A stretch of DNA of 64,000 nt from Eonycteris spelaea (GCA_003508835.1 PUFA01000081.1:2480001-2544000); one strand, 5' to 3'; counted from the stretch's first letter, positions 22,401-36,700 are shown. Translations and numbers: made by a program. The notes: generated by a model from the sequence alone, not told the origin.

Positions 22401-24170
22401 GCCTGATATTCTAAGGATGGAAGGATATCAATGGGGGTTTAGCTGGGAAGGAACAGGGGTTCTCTCTGGCAGCCATAGTGAGTGTGAATGGGAGGCTGAA
22501 AGAGGATGGAAGGAGGGGAGCAGAGGAGCAAGATGGCAGGAAGCTGTGGCCCCCAGGAGCCAAGGTCTCGTTTCCAAGTGCCATGTGATTTATGAGGTTC
22601 ATATAGCTGAATAAAGACCAGGACTTGGGGACAGGAGTACCACCTTGGGAAAACAAACAAGGTATTGGCAACACCTCCAAGCCAGCCAGGATTCCGGTTC
22701 TGAAGCTGACCTTGGGGAAAGCCAAGAGCTCCTAAAAGATGACTGAAACCCATGCTGAACTGGGTCTCATTTACCCAGAACTCTGAGATGAGAAGCTAGA
22801 GCCAGGGGTCTCTAGTTGAAGAGGAATTTTCTTTCCATCACTACGGGGACCCCAAGAGCCACTGTGAATCCTGTGCCGCCATCAGAGACGAGGGTGGGTA
22901 TAGAGAGGCAAGGATTAGTCAGTCGCATTGGGCAGATGGGGAAATCAAGGTTCAGACTAGGAAACCACTGTTCTAAGGGCCTCAGTTCGGAGGCACAGAG
23001 CTTCTAAATAGTTTCAAGGTGTGTGCTCTTATCGGAAGTGAGCAGCCTGAGGACAGAGGTGGCATACCCTGGGCTACCTCACTCTGATCCAGCCTGCAGC
23101 ACTGGCCAGCTTGGGGCCAGCCTCAGCTGGCAGGCTGCTGTGGACTGGGCCAGCAGGTGCCAAGTGCTGGGGATGTCACACTGGGATCTGGCTGGGCATC
23201 TGGAAGCCAGACAAGTAGAGAGCAGCAAAGGTGTACTTGAGGGTAGGGTGGGGAACTCATCCGCATCCAATCCATTGTCCCACACGATCGAAAGCTCTGA
23301 GTGTGGGCAAAGCAAAGGAAACAGAGGGGATACAGGCAAAGCCTGGCTATTGGTTCCCCCCACAGTTCTCTCAGGGGCTCAGCATCAGACAGATCTGGTG
23401 CAGGCCCCTGCTCAGCCACTGCTTTGAGGTGCCTGCCTTTATCTCTTTAAGATGGAACTTCCTCCTGTATAAGTGGTATTAACCTCATGGGTCATGTGGG
23501 ATGGGTGGATTCCATAGACAATGCATGTGATGACTGTCCCCTTCCTATCCTCACTCTGAGGATCCCCATCCCCCTGGGAGACAAGGGGTCTGGTGACAGC
23601 AGAGGTGAGGCCTCCTGTCCCTACAGACCTGGGACCAAACCCAATAATTTCCCTAAGGGTCAGCAGTGTTATGAGGTCCTAATAACTTGTGAAGGGCCTG
23701 CCACTAGTACTTTCTGAGTTAACATTAGCTGGTATTATCATTACTACACTATTATTCTCATTTGCATAACCCTCATCCTCCTTACAGGCCCCTAAAGCCC
23801 TAGGCTCACTCTCTTGGGCTGGGGCTGGGGGCCGGGGCTGGTCTGCTAGGGCAGAGCCCTACACCCGCCAGTCCTGTGACCTTGTTCACCTTGTCAGTCT
23901 CAATTTGCTCATCTGTGTAATGGAATTCCACCCTGAGCCTTGTGGAGCAGGGAGACAGAGCACTCTGCAGCGAAGATGCGAGTCATCAGGCAAGCTCTGA
24001 GCCACGCCTAAAACCTGGAGTTACTTTCATTTGTGCGTTTGGTGATACCGCAGGGAAGTGCCGCCTGATTCGCAGGAGCCTGGCAGCTTGTAGCTGCCAA
24101 GCAAATGTCGGGTGAGGTGCAGGGGAGGTTAAGTGGGTGGATAGCATCAGGCTGGGTCCCAAAGCGCCAG
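22400..24170. other. Intergenic, upstream of the TKT promoter
   Basis: Increasingly GC-rich toward the promoter. A MIR antisense piece lies near 23875-23930 ('tctcaatttgctcatctgtgtaatgg'). No gene is recognised; the frames at 23023-23427 and 23079-23419 overlap on opposite strands and show no domain. Confidence 0.6.
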
Positions 24171-24174
24171 GGCT

Positions 24175-24700
24175 AGCAGCAGCCTCAGTTTCCCAGTCGG
24201 AAGGCTGGGGCACCGGTAGCTCCCGGGCCCGGGGGCGGGGTGGACGGGGCGGGGCAGGGCGGCGCTGTGGCGACGCGGCGGCCTGGGGTGATGCCGACGC
24301 CCCGCCCCTACGGGCGGGCCTGCGAGTCTTAACGCGCCCCGCGCAGGACCCGGCCTTGGCCGCTGCCGGTCTCTGCCCTAGCCACCGCGCTACCTCCGCG
24401 TCTCCGCGTCCTGCAGCCTCCTGCTCACCCGGCCGCGCCATGGAGGGCTACCATAAACCTGACCAGCAGAAGCTGCAGGCCCTGAAGGACACAGCCAACC
24501 GCCTGCGCATCAGTTCTATCCAGGCCACCACAGCTGCCGGCTCGGGTGAGCGTGGGGCCGGGGAGAGGACGCCGGGCCCGGCGAGGCTCAGGTTAGGGCG
24601 GGGAAGGCGTTTTCGGACGCCGCGGGCGCGCCGGCTCCGTGCGGCGCTGCACAATGCCACCACGAGGGAGGCGGCCAGAGCCAGGTCAGGTGGTGGAGAC
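24175..24700 (+). promoter_or_regulatory. TKT: TKT CpG-island promoter with GC boxes
   Basis: A dense CpG stretch around the first exon with no TATA box. Sp-type GC boxes occur at 24231-24240 (gggggcgggg), 24246-24255 (ggggcggggc) and 24301-24307 (cccgccc). Transcription probably starts between about 24300 and 24400. Boundaries are judged by eye. This fits the broad housekeeping expression known for transketolase. Confidence 0.8.
24440..24545 (+). CDS. TKT: TKT exon 1 coding part
   Basis: 106 nt: [20 protein letters not shown] onward to TTAAGS plus one base. The donor is tcgg|gtgagc. It ends in phase 1; see the junction problem with exon 2. The 5'UTR lies upstream within the CpG island. Confidence 0.95.
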
Positions 24701-27700
24701 GCGTACCTTGCAGGACCCTGGCACTAGGCACCTTCCGCTGCGCCGCGCCCTCTCAGCCCGGCTTCCGCCTGGTGGGCCTCGGCTCCCTATGCGCCTCGGG
24801 CTGCATCTGCCCTCGCAAGACTCCAGCTACCCGGCTGCGCTGTGCGGCAGAAGACGTGCGGCTCGTGAACCGCGCAGTCCCCTCAGGCCATGCCGGGAAG
24901 GCCACCATAATTGTGTTTCCGCGGAGCGCCAGGCCTTGTGCCATGCGCCCGACACGCGTGGCCTCCTGGACCTCTTCCATGCCTCTGTGGGGAAACCGAG
25001 GCTCAGCGTCAGTTTCCCAGGCCACACACGGAGAGAGCTGGAATTTGAACCCGAGCTCCCCAACTCGGGCGCGCAGGGTTTAACCCCTCATCTTGCAGGG
25101 AGGCTCTGGGCCCTACCTTCCCCCATCTCACGCTCGCCCTCCCTTTGCCATCCACATTCCTGCTGCCCTTGGGTTGGGGGTCTCAGTTTGCAGCAGGGGA
25201 CTACTGAGACACCGTGCTGCTGAGTGGGATGGGAGAGGGGAGGAAGGCGGCCACGTGGATGCAGAACCTTGGCACCTGGTGTACAGAGGAGGTCTTAGAT
25301 CTGACCTGAGGCGGGAGGTGGGGTTAGGGGTTGGGGAGGGGAGACTTGGAAGACTAAGAGAACCCAGGGCCTAGTCCCAGGGCCCCAGCGGTTGGAATGC
25401 AGCCCTGGAGGCAGGGTCAGCAGCCAGGTGCACTGTTCCCAGGGCAGAGGCTGAGGCATCCTCTCCCAGTATTCTTTCCGGGTCACCTCTCTGACTCAGA
25501 CAGTGGAGAAAGGCTGTTGCTGATTCCAGGAAGCTTCCACTGGAAGGTGGCTGGCAGCAGGGACGGTGATAGTAACAGGGGCCACTGTACAGCTGGCGGT
25601 GTCCAGTGGGGTAGTTAAGGTCAGAGTTTGTCACCTACTCTGAAATGCAAATAGTAGTAGCTCCTACACACTGGGCATTTTTTTCAAGGATGCCAGCCCT
25701 TCTTCCCTTGGGGCCTGGCGTTAGAGGGAAGAGACAATGTACTGGGTTTGTGAAATGTGTGTGGGGGCTGGGTTAGGGAGTGATTTCCAAGAATCTTCTC
25801 AAAGCTCTGTACTTATAACAAAGACAAGATTCTAGCTTCTGGCCAGTTTCATATAGGCTATATTATTTAATGAGTAAATTTTTGACCTTCAGGGTGGGTC
25901 TGCACTAACCCTTTCAACTTTAAGAACACCCAGTTCTCAGAAGAAGGATTAGCGCTCTCTTGGCAAGCCCTTTCCCTTCCACCCCACCCGCTTGCACACT
26001 TCGGACCTGTTACCTACTGTGTGGGAGCTCCTGCCCAGGCAGAGACCCTGCTTACTCTCCATGCCTCCTCCCCCAGCCTGACACACAGTAGGTCTGCACA
26101 CCCTATATTGCTTGTTGGGTAGTACATGTCCCCTTCCCTTGACCATTTCAGGGAGTGATTCACCCTGCAGGGCCTTGTTGAGCCATTCTGTGTGATAGAG
26201 CTATCTAGCCAGGCTCCTGGGGGTCTAGCTGGAGAAACACAGCAGTTACCCAATGAAGTAGTGTTATACACCTGAGCATCTTACAGGGCCAGATGAGACC
26301 TGCAGACAGTTACAGGATTACTGAGCCAAATAGATATCACTGGTTTGACACAGCATCCTTTATTGCTAATATTGTTTTATACATTCTGAGAATAACCCTA
26401 TGAGATAGATGCTGTTAACAAACACATTTTATAGATGAGAAAACTGAGAGGTTAGTGTAAGTGACTTACCCAAGCTGATCATTGGTGGTGGTTCCACACT
26501 GCCCAGTGAGGGGCTTGCATTCTTAGAAGACTTCATGGGCAGGCAGGAGAATGGAGAGACATTGGAAATGGGGAGATCAGGTGCAGCGATGGCAGGTATC
26601 AGTTGGTTTGAAGGCACTTTCAGAGAAATGAAACATTAATATCTCTTGGGGGCTTCCAAAGGGAAGGAGTATCCAGTGGGTCTCCTGGGTCTTTGTTAGG
26701 TAGTTAAACTGATTTCAATGTACGGAAAAGATACTGTATGTAGCAACAGACTTTATACCCAGATTTACATTGTAATGTCTGAGGGAGGAACTCACTGAAC
26801 TCAAAGTATCCATTTGTAAGAGGGAGAAAACGTGTAAAATACCTAGTGATTCCTGCATGTTTGTATGTGTAAAAGATACAGGAAAGAAACACTTAGAGAA
26901 AACTTATTTTTCATAAGGAAGTAACATTGCTATGCAACCCCTGTCACAAGAGGTTTTGAAATGTGTGTGCCAAGAACTATGCGTGTGCACAAAAGTAGTT
27001 TTGGAAGACTTGAGGTAAAGGCTGTGTTCCGGTCCCTGGACATTTGCTTTAAAGCCCACTCTTCCCTCACTACAGTAGGTGAGTTCCATCAGGCGAAGGC
27101 CCATTCCTGATGCCTTGGCCCACGCTGGTTCCAAAGTGACCATCCTTTCTTGGGGAGCTTGCATCCCTGGTGGTGAAATAGCACTTAGGTCAAGTCTTTT
27201 TCATGGTCACCCACACAGGATGGATTCAGTGAGGACCCAAGCTATAGGGTTTAAAATTCAGTGAGGTCCCTATTCCTTGGCTTTCTCATTCCTTTGCCAT
27301 CACTGATGCCTTGTCAGGGGACCTCACCAGGCCCCAGTGGGTGAGGACACTGGCTTCTGTCTCAGAGGAGCTGAAGGACAGAGGACTCTTTATGGAGGCA
27401 GCACTCACAGTGGCCAGAGCTTCTCCGGGGTCATCTCCTTCCACGTGCTAAGGAAACTATGGCAAGAGTCCAGCTCATCCAGGCTTTAAAAAAATAAAAC
27501 CCACTGACCTTACCAGTGGTAACAATTTCATAGTTTGCAATGACCAGGGCTAGGCTATGGTATTATACAAACAGTGCTAGGTGTCATCTGAGGACAAGCA
27601 GGCCTAAATTAGGGAAGCTCAGGCTGTGCTTTTAACATATCCCCGGGGCTCTGTCCCACAGCATTGGGAAGGTACTTGGGCACTAATGTCTAGCCGGGTC

Positions 27701-30700
27701 TGACTAGTGGGCACAAGGAGACAGGATTCCAACCCTGGCTCCACCTCCCTTAAGAGCAGCTGTGCCCTTGTCCAAAAGGCCCTTCCCATCCAGGAGTTCA
27801 GTCTCCCCATCTTTAAAGGAAGAATTCTTAGATAGGTAGTTTCCAAACTGGGTCCCTCAGGAGTGTGACAGGGAGCTCTGGGGTTTTACATCTTGGTGGT
27901 CCATGTGACTTTAGTGGCTGGAAGTACATCTCCGTACCCAGCTCTGACATTCGAGTATGCTTTGGCTGAGTGCCTAGAGGGTCCCTTCATGGCCCAGGCC
28001 CCTTCAGGTCTCTGGCCTCTCTAGGCAGAATACCACATCAGGGCCTGCTTCTCTGTTTGGGCGGCCTTCCACCCAGCCTGGCCCTGACCGAGGAGGCAAA
28101 AGTGAAGCCAGTTGAGGTTGCCCCAGCAGCAGCATTTCCCAACCCGATGTGAAGACACCTGACTGCTCTGACATGTCTCAAGTGTTCTGCCGAGTGACTC
28201 TAACTCAGCAGGGCTGATGATCAGTGTTTCTCGAAGCTGGAAACCAGGTGCAGCCCCTGGTTAGGGTCTGGCTGAGACATTCTCATAGTTTCCTGTTAGC
28301 TGACCACACTTTGGCCCTATCACAGCTCTTACCCCTGGACTTGGGCTTCTTTTAGGAAGGGCTCTTGCCACTAGATTCTGAACCCACAAAATCAGGAACT
28401 CCCTCATTGCCACAGATGAGAGCTATTTGCCCTGAATGACTCTTCTCTTGCCCTGAACAGTGTGAGACAGAGTCCACTCAGATGGATGGCCTTCTGTGAG
28501 CTGGAGCGATTCCACCGGCAGGTGGGTCTGGCTGACCTGGCCCGCACAGTTTAGGCATCTTGCTCAGAAGTCAGTTGCACTCATGGGCTGGATATTACAA
28601 TAAGTTTTAGTTGGATTCACCACATCTTTTTTTTTTTTTTTAATTATTTTTTATGGTGACATTGGTTAACGAAATCCAATAAGTTTCAGCAGCACACTTT
28701 AACATAAGGCATATATATTTATACTGTTTGTTCACCTCCCATAGTTAGGTTTTTTTCTGTCATCACATATGAATTTAGCACATCTGATTTTAGGATACTT
28801 CATCACCCCTAAAAAGATCCCTTGTGCTCGTTTGCTGTCATTCTCCATTTCTGCCTCCATTCCCAGCTCCCAGGCAACCACTAATCTCCTTTCTGTCTAT
28901 AAATTTAACTCTTTTGGACATTTCACGTAAATGGAATCATGCAGAATGGGATCTTTGAGGTCTGGCTTCTTGACTTAGCATGATCTTTATAAGGTCATTC
29001 ATGTATAGCATGAATCAGCACTTCATTTCTTTCTTGTTTAATATCCCATTGTTGGAATTTACCACACATTTTTGTTAATCGAGTCATCAGCTTTTCACAG
29101 TATCTTGCTTTTGCCCTAGCTCTTCTGATGGCAGACTGTGTGACCTTGGGCAAGTCACTTCCCTTCTGTGGAACTTAAGAGGTAAGAGATCCCATCCTCA
29201 ATGAGGAATGGTAGACCTCATTTCTGATGTTAAGAGCTAATATTTACTGAGCAATTGCCATTTCCGTATGCACTGTGCCAAGCTCTTTACCCACACACTA
29301 CCTCCTCATTCAGTCAGATTTTGTTAATATCTCCATTTTACAATGAGGAAACTGAAGCTCAGAGAGCTCACATCTCGAGTCTTGGAGCCAGGATACATCA
29401 TTTATTCATTTGTGTACTTTGCACCAAGCACCGAAAGGACACAACAGTTAAAAGGTTCCAAGTCCCCACCCTCTTGGAGCAAATAAATAGTCACATAATG
29501 TTAGGTGTTGGCAAGTGTAAGTGAAGAGATGAAGAGGTATTTTAGGTAGTGTGGTCACGGAGGGCTTCTCAGAGGAGAGACATGGGGCAGAGCTCTGAAG
29601 AAACTTTCTGAGGCATGGAGGCAGAATCTTTCCTGGCAGGAGCCAGCTAGAGCACTTCGGGGAACAGAAAGAACAAGGACTGCTTCTGAAGTTCACTTCC
29701 TCTCTGGCATCCTGGTACTCTCACCTGAGTCTGAGTTGTTGTTTTTTGAAAAAACATACATACATAAAAAACAATATACTGTCCACATGTTATAATGAAC
29801 CCGTATGTACCCACCACCAGGCTTAAGAACTAGGACATGACATTACTTGAGGAATCCCTGTGTGTCCCTCCTCCCCCCCCAGAAAGAACTATACCCTGAA
29901 TTTTGCATTATCATTCCGTTGTTTGCCTTATTCATAAACAGTGTTGGTTTTTGCTGTATGCATCCTTCTGTAGTGTGCTTCGTTCACATGCTGTGTTTGT
30001 GAGTTGGTGCTGATGTTGGATCTGTGTAGTTCACTTATTCTCACTGCTGCATACTATTTATCTTATGAATATTTGTGTTTTCTCTATTCTGTTGATGGGC
30101 CATGTGGGTGGTTTCCGGATCCGGCTGTAGCGAGCGATGCAGGAGCCATCCCCTGTGTGTTTCATAGAGCTTGTGAGTGAGCTGTGGACATTTAGTGCGT
30201 CTGCGTCTGCAGCTTCTGACTCGGTTTCTTTTTAATGATTAAAAGATCACTCAAGCTTTCTATTTTTCAGGTCGGTTTTGGTAAATTATTTTATCATCCG
30301 TTCTTATTTGCTCTTTCAATTTCTAGTATTACCCCTTTCTTTTCCTGGATTCTGCCTTATCAGAAGTTTGCCTGATTTTTGGTCCTCTTTTAAAGTTTTT
30401 TTTTTTTTTTAAGAATTAACTTTTGGCTTTGATGTTTAAATATTGTATATTGCTTCCTATTTTATAAATTTCTGCTTTTTTATTTTCTTTCTACTGTCTT
30501 TGAGCTCACTTCCATTTTTCTAACTTTTGAGTTAGATTTTAGCTAATGGTTTTCCACTCCTGTATTTACTTTCTTACAATTTATTTAAGCCTAGCTCTAA
30601 GCCCTCAGCATCACCTTCGTAGGTTAAACTACTTGGCATCATAAGTGAACTATTCAGGCCAAGGCAGAGTTTTTGAAGAAACTTGTAACTCCCGTGCATC

Positions 30701-33700
30701 TCTCTGGTAAAGTACCCAGCAGCGCCCCAACCCTTACCCCAACCCCACCCCTCACCTGTATCTAGCCAGTGTATAATATACACAGCGCCCTGGACTGGGG
30801 CCTCCACCTGCAGTTGCTCCTGCCCACCCACTGGCCCAGGGGAGGACAGAGAGGACAAGAAAAGCTCAGGCCCTGAGGCCATAGATGGAAGACATTTTTG
30901 GCCTGAAGGTCCTCTAATAGTTTGCATTTAAGAGTAACTGTGTATCCTGTTTGCTTAGCACTACAGTTAACAGAGCTCTGTCTCAATCCATGGCTCATTT
31001 CTTTCTACCTGCCCTATGGTTAAGGTGTGGGGGGGGGGGGAGCAGTGGTCACATTCCCACCCATCAATAAGAAGATGGAGGCACTGAGAGGTTTGGCAAC
31101 TGGTCCTCCAGCAGATGGTTACCTGGAGTTTTTGAATGCATTATCTTACTGAGACTCTTAGACTGCCCCACCCCACACACACACAGGATCCCCACTTACA
31201 AGTTAAGAAGCTGAGCCTAAAGGAGGTGAAACACTTAAGTCACACAGCCTATATCCCCACCCGGGACACTTTGCAAAGAGATCCATGAAAGCTCTGAGAT
31301 AGAATAGGGTGGATACCTGGCCCCTAAGGACCGATTACAGGTAAGTGTGAAGACAGGGCCAGCAGTGTAGCCAGATGCAGGCTTTGAAAAGGATAAAATA
31401 TCGCAGGCTAACCCCTCATAGGCCTACCAAGGAAAGGTTAAAATCAACTAATTTTCAACTGGTGTCTCTTCATGGCTGACCTCCCCCCGCATCCACTCTG
31501 GGCCTGGGTACACTTCTGTCACATGCAGAGAGTGCTTATGCCATGGCATTTATCCCTGATGCCCTTCCTGGTAGTCAAGTGGGAACGTCACCCTGAGATC
31601 ACAAGGTGGACAAGGCAGGCAGAGTCCCTGCACCCTTCTTTCCCCTCAAAGCAGTTTGGCCCACTATCTACCTACATCTTTCCTCCACTCCTTTCATTAT
31701 AGGGTCAAGACTTTGGAAATGGGATTCGTCAGGGACAGACTGCCCTTGGAGGTGGGAAGGACATGAGGTCAGACTAACTGGTGTTGACAGGGATGTCCTC
31801 CAGCTGAAGTTTGGCACTGGGGACAAGGGATTTGGGTCCCTGCCAGGCAGAGAAAGGTTTCTCGTTTACATTTCCTCAACTCCCTCTTTCAGGTCTAGTG
31901 TCTTTTCCCCATGACCAGGAGCTCATAGAAATGGTTAAGTATAAGATGATTGTGTGCTGGGAATGTGGGTACTAAACCAGCATGGACAGTTCTGGATTTC
32001 TCTACTAATGCGTCTGTGCTGGGAGTGACTCACCCCTAACCCGGTGTGGAGGGGGCGGGGGAAAGTGACTGGCAAGGGCAGAGGGAGGCGTGTGTGAACT
32101 CCAGATGTTGCATGTGCCCTCAGGTTTGGCATTGGGTGTGTTTTAGCGTGAAGGACCTCAAAGGGCAGCATCAGAGCTGCACTGGGCTGCATGGAGGAGT
32201 GGTGGGAAGGCACATTTCGTCATGCTGACATCTTAACAAAACTGGGACAGAGTGCTTCAGGCAGGGTTAGGCAAGACCCCAACCTCTAGTCCCATTCATG
32301 GGGGAAGTGCCTGGATAAATCAAGTGGGTCCTAAGAGACCTAAACAAGTCTCACTTCTAGGATGTCATGCTTATACTTTGTATCATTAACTTTGCCCAGG
32401 AGCCATTCAAATAACAATTAATAAAATGCAAGAGGTTAAAAAAAGGGGGGGCCCTTTGATCCTACCACTCCAGGGCCAAAAGGGCAGGCTCTTGATTTTG
32501 TCAACCCCACTTCAGCAGAAGGGATTGTTATCTTTTTTCATGATTGTAGCCTTTGTAGAAGTTGAGATCTTGCGTTTTGTCTTTTAAATTATGCACAAAA
32601 GCATGGTTCCTAGTGGCTACACCAGCACTCAAAATGCCCTTTTAAAAAGCTACCAAGTAGCCCAATGATGCTGTTGGAGAGTCTGAAGCCCGCGTTTTCA
32701 GACTATGAGGCTGGGAGGTTTGTGGTAATTCCATAAGTCTCAGTCTCTTACCCCTTGCCCATGGCCTCAGGACTAGCTAGCATCCCTGGGTTCTGGGAAG
32801 ACTGAGTGCCCCTCTCAAGTAAGTAAGCAGAGTCCTGTGCAGTTGCACCAGAATGTGGCTTACTGGTCAGTTACAGAGGGGCCACGACTCCTCGGCTGCT
32901 AAATCCTTGTAATTGCTGCTAGGAGCCACAAGGCCAGAACTGGGTTCAACTCAGCCCCAGCCACTCCCCAGCCACGGTGTTGCCTGGGTCTGTGCTGTAC
33001 ATAGTCTCTGGGCCCTTCTCTCTTACTCTAGTCCAGCACAGAAATTTTTCAGTTGTATGACTGAGGATCTAGACTGTTGGCCCCTGGAAGGGACCAATGC
33101 CACCAGCAGTGTCCTCCTTGAGTACATGGCTATCTGACTCCTTGCGACACATACCCCTGGGTCCCTGTGCATGGGCTGGGGTGAGCCCTGTAGGTCAGGG
33201 GTCCAGGACCGTAATGCGCAGGTTTCTTTCCTGGCCACAGCCACCCCACATCCTGCTGCAGTGCCGCGGAGATCATGGCTGTCCTCTTTTTCCACGCCAT
33301 GCGCTACAAGCCCCAGGACCCCCGGAACCCTCACAACGACCGCTTCGTGCTCTCTAAGGTAGGAGCCCAGCCTGCTACCCTTCACCTGGGTCTGGGTGTC
33401 ATGTGGGCCCTGGATAGGTAAGAAGATGCTGCAGTGAGCCATCTCCACCCTTCTCTCCCCAGGCTCCTTCTGTGTGGACCTAGCTGGTAAACTTAACCTG
33501 AGTTAAGGAATAAATGAATGAATTACTAGGGGACAATGGAAATAATCTGCCCTGTGTTTTGCCCATTTGGTGTTGATATGCAGAACTCGAGTCCAGGTCT
33601 GGGTACGGCTTTGTGGCTTTCTGAACGCTCTCTGTGCTGTGCCAGCACCCCTAGACCACAGCTTGCCGCCTCAGGAATGGTAGTGCATTGCAGCAGGGTT

Positions 33701-36700
33701 TGGGATGGAGCATCCTGCCCTACGCCACCCACGTGAGAATCATAGCCACAAACTATGCTATGACTCTTGATCCACCTGTACCCAGGCCTGGCTATGGCCT
33801 CTGGTCTCTCGGAGCAGACATGAAAGCTTAGAAGTCTGTCCAAGTCCACTCACATGCCAGAAACCAGGGATTAGGGCAGCCGGCTGCCTGCTGGGGTTTT
33901 GGCTTCGGCAAGCCTCACAGCTGTGCTCCCCCTGCACCTGTCCTAGGGCCTGCTTGGCCTTGGCTATGGGAATTTCAGACTGGAGAAGGATGAAAGGAAG
34001 GCAAGTGGTTTCACTTGCTTCCTCCCCTGAAATGGATACCCGGGCCCACAGGCTTAGCCGGGCCTCAGGTTCCAGTGTGAAGTGGGAACAGCCCCCCAGT
34101 GTCAGCTCCCCCTCTGACCTCTCCCTCCACCATCCATCCCTTGGCAGGGCCACGCAGCTCCCATCCTGTACGCAGTCTGGGCTGAGGCCGGCTTCCTACC
34201 CGAGACAGAGCTGCTGAACCTGAGGAAGATCAGCTCTGACTTGGACGGGCACCCTGTCCCGGTAAGTGCACCCTGCCAGGATCCGCACAGGCCTCTATCT
34301 CTACTTCCTGTTTCCCAAGGCATGCTGGAAGGCGGGCAGGGGTGCCCAATGAGAAGCCGAGGGTGTTGAAAGGTAGAGAAAGGCACCAAATTGAGGAAGG
34401 AAAGAAGTGGGTGTTTTAGGGGCTCACTCTCTTCCCCACAAGTTGGTGAAGACCAAGGCCTTTCAAGGCCCCAGCCTAGGGTTCTCTGGGTCACCTGCAG
34501 AGACAGCCTCTCCCCAAGCACCAAACACCCAGCTCCCCTTTCCCTCCGGGCCTCCCTGGCGATACAGACACAGATCAGGAGTTCACCAGGGTGTCAATAC
34601 AGGATCACAGGATACTGGTGATGCCCCAGGAAAGGGGCCCAGTTTACCCCTGTACCTGTTTGGAGTTCATGGATTACCATAGAAACTGTCAACTCCCCCC
34701 CCCCCAATCTGGGTACCCACTAGAGCCAAGTGTTCTATCAGTTTTGTCATGAATTCTAGTCACTGTGTGAGGTGATGACATGGGCTCCATTTACAGATGA
34801 GGGAATGGAGGCCCAAGAGGTTGCAGTCCCTGGCCCGAAGTAGCACAGCTCCCTGGTGGGCAGAGCTGGTATTTGAACCACACCCACAGTTACTGCTGTT
34901 TGGGAATGAGAAATTACACAGGGGAGAGGCTGCCCTGGGGCTGTGCCTCCTGAGACCCAGCCAGCACAGCTAAGTCTAGGTGGGGATGTGGCTGACCCTC
35001 AAGTCCAGGTTCCTGGGAGGTAAGCCGCTTCCATCTTTCCCCCGTGAGTAACTATGGCCCTCTGTTATGACAGAAACAAGCTTTCACCGATGTGGCCACT
35101 GGTTCACTGGGCCAGGGCCTTGGAGCCGCTTGTGGGATGGCTTACACGGGCAAATACTTCGACAAAGCCAGGTAACGCTTCCACTCCCCACTCCCACCCT
35201 GGATAGTTTGGGGAGAGGTTCAACCATAACCACTGCCCTCAGATACCTCCTCTTGCCTGAGTAGGAGCTGAGTTAACAGTGCATGATACCAGGACCGGAT
35301 CCCTTTCAGATGAGGAAATAGGCTCCAAAGAGTGACGGGACCTGCCCAGAGTCCCTTGATAGTGACTGGCAAAGCCAGGTTTGAATCCAGAGCCCATGCT
35401 CCTGACCATGTGCTCTTTGGCCAGAGTGCTTTGGCTGATGAGTTCCTGTGTCACCCCCAAGCATAGCTCTTGGACCCCAGAAGTCTCAGCAGGCCCTGTC
35501 CCCCAATGTCTGACTAAGTGCCAGGCTGGTGTTTATATCTTTGGAAAGAAGAATGTTCTAGAGGGCTCGGGGTATCCCTAAGCCCCACCTGTCAGCTGAG
35601 GAGGACACAAACATTGGAGAGATTGACCTCATCATAGACCCTTCTGCTCCAGTGCCTGGTGGTTTGGAGGAGAACGTCTTGAGGCAAATTTCAGCCACAA
35701 GGCTGGCAACTGTGGCCCTGGTCTGCAGACAGGTCTCTGTTGCGGGGAGAGGAAGAGTGTTGACTGCAGGCTTTAAGGAAAGCACTTGTCAAATGGTGTC
35801 TTCCCTTTTGGGGCCCTGTCCTTGGTGCTCAGGGCTTTATAGGTTTTCACCTTAATAAGCAAACACTCGTTATGGCGGAGTGGAGGCATACGTATAGATA
35901 CCCCTTCCACAGATGAGGTGACTGAGATAAGATGCTCACCTAGTGGTGGAGGTAGGATTTGAATCTATTCAGTCTCCAGGCTCTTCCGAAAGGCCTAAAG
36001 GAAGCAAAGGTTTGGGAAGCCCTGTGAGTAGGAAGCTTCCTAGAAGAGGGGCTGATGGAACCCTGCCTGCAGGTGGCAGGAAGGGCCCAGCTGTGTGGCC
36101 ATGGCTTCCCCGGTGTCCTACAGTCCACCCCACTGGCATGAGAAGGGCTATAGCCAGGGTGGCAGTGGGGAGTGGTGGTGACTTCAGGCCCGCCGAAGAC
36201 AGGTGGCGGCTGCAGGGAGCCTGCCTGGAAGCTACACTGCATGAGCAGTCCTGTGTGCAGGGGGAGGGGGTGAGCTGAGGCCGTGAGGTGTCCCCGCCCC
36301 TCAGGCCAGCATCACCCGCCAGCACACGTTTGCCTTCAGAACCTCGCTGAGCTTTGGGGCCAGGCCCAGCTATACCCAGAAGTGATTCATCGTGAAGTGA
36401 GGAAAGTCACAAAGAATGGGGTGTATGTTTAAGAGTATTTTATCTGGCACAGAACCAGAGATGTGAGTTAATTAGTCCCTACAGTTGCTTGAAGTAATTC
36501 CCCGTGAAGGGTCATTTCCTGACCCTAACATAATGGAACAAGCCAGTGTATGGAGAAGGAGTTTAACTCGTTCCCAGCGGCTGGGGTTGGCTAAGGTTTA
36601 GCGCCTGGGCCTCCCTGGGGAGGGGAGTGGCAGAGGCATCAAGAGAATTATCAGGCGATGCCAGGCTCCAGGAAGTAATGTCATGATGGAGCAGATCTGA

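Larger units (their letters stand above)
24546..33240 (+). other. TKT: TKT intron 1 (8.7 kb)
   Basis: The largest TKT intron. It contains MIR pieces (about 24965-25085, 26345-26500, 29235-29395), an L2 piece (29400-29700) and antisense L1 pieces (28631-29100, 29735-30230, 30250-30600). A G12 run lies at 31029-31040. No additional exon is supported. Confidence 0.85.

Noticed and set aside
23986..24441. 151-codon antisense open frame at the TKT promoter
   Set aside because: Arg/Ala/Pro-rich frames are expected by chance on both strands of CpG islands. Antisense transcription is possible but not shown.
24137..24727. 196-codon open frame across the TKT promoter and exon 1
   Set aside because: It merely reads through the 5'UTR, the start of exon 1 and intron 1 in a GC-rich CpG island. 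TKT begins at the ATG at 24440.
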